A stretch of DNA of 64,000 nt. Source: Pseudomonas sp. Os17. Lineage in GTDB: Bacteria; Pseudomonadota; Gammaproteobacteria; Pseudomonadales; Pseudomonadaceae. Within the stretch, counting starts at the first letter, position 1, and the number at the start of each line of letters is the position of its first letter. The DNA lies in the NCBI RefSeq assembly GCF_001547895.1, contig NZ_AP014627.1, forward strand, positions 2,297,501-2,361,500, read 5' to 3'. Shown in pieces: positions 61,898 through 64,000 of the stretch. The notes beneath the pieces were generated by a model. That model ran no database searches. It saw nothing but the letters and a program-made list of their open reading frames with translations, and was not told where the DNA came from. The position numbers and the translations under genes were made by a program.

Positions 61898-63082
61898 ATG
61901 CATAACAATAAGAACTGCCAGTACCCTCTGATTCCGGCCCTGCTCGTCGGCCTGTCGACCCTTGGCCTGGGCACTGTCGCCGAAGCCGAGATCATGCTGT
62001 ACGACAAGGACCAGACCACCTTTTCCACCGACGGCTACATCAACGCCTTCTACGTCAACAGCAAGGTCGACCGCTCCGGCGAGCAGTACGACCGCCGCCA
62101 GGCGCGGGTGAAGATGGGCTTTCTGCCCAACTACCTCGGCTTCAACATGGGCAAACAGGTGGACGACCTCAAGCTCGGCGCCCGGGCCTCGTTCTGGGTG
62201 ACCATCAACGACAGCGAAACCAACGGCACCGACACCGCCATCGACGTGCGCCAGTTCTACGGCACCGTGGCCAACCCGGAGTGGGGCGAGGTGCTGATCG
62301 GTAAGGACTTCGGCCTGTTCGCCCGCTCCAACATCCTGCTCGATGAAATGCTCGCCGGGTACGGCCAGGTCAGCGACAGCCTGGGATTGGTGGACGGCGG
62401 CGGGGTGTCGTTCGGCAACATCGGCAGCGGTTATCCCTATCCCTTTCCGTCGTCGCAGATCACTTACCGCAGCCCGCTGATGGACGGCCTGCGGGTGGCG
62501 GTGGGCATCCTCGACCCGGTGGACACCAACGACAGCAGCGCCCTGGGCAAGGCCTACCAGAAGAACCCGCGCACCGAGAGCGAGATCACCTACCAGTTCG
62601 ACCTGGGCGGGGCCAAGTTCTACAGCTGGCTCAACGGCAGCTACCAGACTTCCGACAACACCGACCCCAACGTGCAGTCGGTGACGTCCAAGGGCCTGGG
62701 CTATGGCCTGCAGGCCAAGATGGGCGGCCTGTCCCTGACCGGTTCCGGGTTCCAGGCCAAGGGCATCAACCCGTTCTTCACCAACAATGCCGGCGAAGCC
62801 ACCTTGCGCAATGTCGACAGCAAAGGCTACCTGCTGCAGGGCTCGTACAAACTGGGCAAGAACCGCCTGGCACTGTCCTACGGCAAGACCAAGGACGACG
62901 GCAATGGCGTGGTCGGCAGCGGCGCCGATTACCAGACCCGGGGCGTGGCGCTGTTCCACGACATCAACGACAACCTCAAGCTGGTGGCCGAGTACAACCA
63001 GTTCGAGATCGACGGTCATCACACCAATGCGCAAAACGAAAACACCGACACCTTCGCCGTGGGTGCGGTGCTGACCTGGTAA
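61898..63082 (+). CDS. Outer-membrane porin (Gram-negative general/substrate porin)
   Basis: 394 aa. Signal peptide MHNNKNCQYPLIPALLVGLS ending GTVAEAE, then a 16-strand type barrel rich in aromatic turns (STDGYINAFYVNSKVDRSGE, PNYLGFNMGKQVDDLKLGAR, FYGTVANPEWGEVLIGKDFG) and a C-terminal strand ending AVLTW, the BAM signal with final aromatic. It matches Porin_4-like proteins, not OprD. Its place after dpkA suggests uptake of a compound of the D-lysine/pipecolate route; this is a guess. Confidence 0.9.
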   Translation: MHNNKNCQYPLIPALLVGLSTLGLGTVAEAEIMLYDKDQTTFSTDGYINAFYVNSKVDRSGEQYDRRQARVKMGFLPNYLGFNMGKQVDDLKLGARASFWVTINDSETNGTDTAIDVRQFYGTVANPEWGEVLIGKDFGLFARSNILLDEMLAGYGQVSDSLGLVDGGGVSFGNIGSGYPYPFPSSQITYRSPLMDGLRVAVGILDPVDTNDSSALGKAYQKNPRTESEITYQFDLGGAKFYSWLNGSYQTSDNTDPNVQSVTSKGLGYGLQAKMGGLSLTGSGFQAKGINPFFTNNAGEATLRNVDSKGYLLQGSYKLGKNRLALSYGKTKDDGNGVVGSGADYQTRGVALFHDINDNLKLVAEYNQFEIDGHHTNAQNENTDTFAVGAVLTW

Positions 63083-63087
63083 CCCCA

Positions 63088-63126
63088 GCGCCGGCCCTGG
63101 CGTGCGCATCGCGCCCGGGCCGGCGC
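63088..63126 (+). terminator. Hairpin after the porin gene
   Basis: GCGCCGGCCC ... GGGCCGGCGC is a 10-bp perfect stem with a ~19-nt loop beginning 5 bp past the stop codon. No T-run is present, so it is terminator-like but unproven. Confidence 0.5.
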
Positions 63127-63158
63127 CCCCTCCATTCCCCATATCTCCCGCATGTCCC

Positions 63159-63640
63159 GTAGGAGCCGGCTTGCCGGCGAAGAGGCCCTCAAGCCTTGCA
63201 CCAGCCCGGATGACGCCTTCGCTGGCAAGCCAGCTCCTACGGAGGTCGCGCCGCGCATTCCCCGCCTATTTTCCGCATTGGCGCCTTCCCCGTAGGAGCC
63301 GGCTTGCCGGCGAAGAGGCCCTCAAGCCTTGCACCAGCCCGGATGACGCCTTCGCTGGCAAGCCAGCTCCTACGGAGGTCGCGCCGTGCATTCCCCGCCT
63401 ATTTTCCGCATTGGCGCATTTCCTGTAGGAGCCGGCTTGCCGGCGAAGAGGCCCTCAAGCCTTGCACCAGCCCGGATGACGCCTTCGCTGGCAAGCCAGC
63501 TCCTACGGAGGTCGCGCCGCGCATTCCCCGCCTATTTTCCGCATTGGCGCCTTCCCCGTAGGAGCCGGCTTGCCGGCGAAGCGGCCCTCAAGCCTTGCAC
63601 CAGCCCGGATGACGCCTTCGCTGGCAAGCCAGCTCCTACG
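63159..63640. repeat. Tandem array of REPINs, 133-bp period
   Basis: REPIN units start at 63159, 63292, 63425 and 63558, an exact 133-bp period; the fourth ends at 63640. Each has GTAGGAGCCGGCTTGCCGGC, GAAG, a ~50-bp spacer (AGGCCCTCAAGCCTTGCACC), then CTTCGCTGGCAAGCCAGC ending CTCCTACG, and a constant linker (GGAGGTCGCGCCG.GCATTCC, TATTTTCCGCATTGGCGC). Only a handful of bases differ between units. It fills the gap 63083-63735. Open frames here are repeat translations. Confidence 0.95.
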
Positions 63641-63735
63641 CCCATGGAACCGGCTACCCGCTACCCAAGTAGCATTCGTGCCCCGGGGCCGGCTTCGTAC
63701 ACTCATTGCTCAGACAACCGGCGCCGGAGGCGACG

Positions 63736-64000
63736 ATGCAGCAAGCCCAGAGCGAGGGCGTGGTCAGTGCCATGTCCCAGGCCGTCGATCCGCAGCAGGT
63801 GGCTCAGGACCTGGCCAGCCAGTTGCTGCATCCGCACCTGGGCTTCGTGCTGTTTTTCTGTTCCGCCGAATACCCCCTGCACACCCTCGGCCCGGCCCTG
63901 CAACAGAGCTTTGGCGGCATCCCCCTGGTGGGTTGCACCAGCGCCGGGGAAATCACCCCTCTGGGCTACGGGCGCAATTGCGTAACCGCCATCGGCTTCG
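63736..64000 (+). CDS. nosP: NosP-like FIST-domain sensory protein (cut by window edge)
   Basis: Only the first ~88 residues are present: MQQAQSEGVVSAMSQAVDPQ, then LHPHLGFVLFFCSAEYPLHT and GGIPLVGCTSAGEITPLGYG. This is the start of a FIST N-terminal sensory domain. In Pseudomonas, NosP of this type binds haem and reports nitric oxide to a downstream histidine kinase (NahK), affecting biofilm behaviour. GGAGG lies 5 nt upstream of ATG. The kinase gene would lie beyond the window. Confidence 0.8.
   Translation, partial: MQQAQSEGVVSAMSQAVDPQQVAQDLASQLLHPHLGFVLFFCSAEYPLHTLGPALQQSFGGIPLVGCTSAGEITPLGYGRNCVTAIGF

Noticed and set aside
63102..63985. Open frames repeating RSRLAGEEALKPC
   Set aside because: These are translations of REPIN units (GTAGGAGCCGGCTTGCCGG), a common annotation error in Pseudomonas.

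Overview
The window is chromosomal DNA of a fluorescent Pseudomonas, most likely the P. protegens / P. chlororaphis side of the P. fluorescens group. The signs are high GC, REP/REPIN repeats with GTAGGAGC..GGCTTGCC cores, and several Pseudomonas-type gene clusters: an acoRXABC acetoin locus, a D-lysine (amaD/dpkA-like) locus and a nosP-like FIST gene. All names rest on reading protein motifs by eye; no database search was run.

Layout. 1-5 kb: a truncated DUF1843 gene, long dispersed repeats, a HAD phosphatase, two tiny ORFs and a run of small membrane proteins that includes a tandem duplicate. 5-14.3 kb: fatty-acid/acyl-CoA genes (acyl-CoA dehydrogenase, acyl-CoA synthetase, 3-hydroxyacyl-CoA dehydrogenase) interleaved with regulators (PAS histidine kinase and FixJ-type response regulator, TetR, AraC). 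14.3-14.9 kb: four tandem ~168-bp hairpin repeats. 14.9-22.5 kb: acetoin/2,3-butanediol catabolism. acoR is divergent from acoX-acoA-acoB-acoC-butanediol dehydrogenase, with a sigma-54 promoter and two palindromic candidate AcoR sites between them. 22.6-28.7 kb: a lipoprotein, a duplicated two-gene cassette (Imm32-like / DUF6572) flanking a zinc-ribbon membrane protein and an AraC-GyrI regulator, then a chemoreceptor. 28.7-34.5 kb: hicAB bracketed by long direct repeats, and an AhpD/azoreductase/GNAT operon divergent from a MocR regulator.

34.6-46.2 kb: a contact-dependent inhibition (CDI, two-partner secretion) locus, cdiB-cdiA-cdiI, followed by an AT-rich graveyard of orphan immunity genes. 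Three of them follow apparent remnants of displaced CdiA parts. 46.3-49 kb: long repeats in direct orientation bracket a divergent lipoprotein pair, and a truncated paralogue of an orphan immunity gene sits at the second repeat. 50-55.1 kb: an AT-rich, defence-island-like block with a NACHT NTPase, a decayed and frameshifted IS5-type transposase remnant, and a large protein with two nucleoside-deoxyribosyltransferase/TIR-like domains fused to a P-loop STAND-type ATPase.

55.2-63.1 kb: return to core DNA. A polar amino-acid ABC transporter, a DadA-type D-amino-acid dehydrogenase and an RpiR regulator are divergent from a DpkA-type reductase, as in the D-lysine to pipecolate route of P. putida. 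A porin follows. The window closes with a 133-bp REPIN tandem array and the start of a nosP-like FIST-domain gene.

The most notable material is the CDI toxin module with its orphan modules and the NACHT / TIR-like-STAND pair as candidate phage defence.
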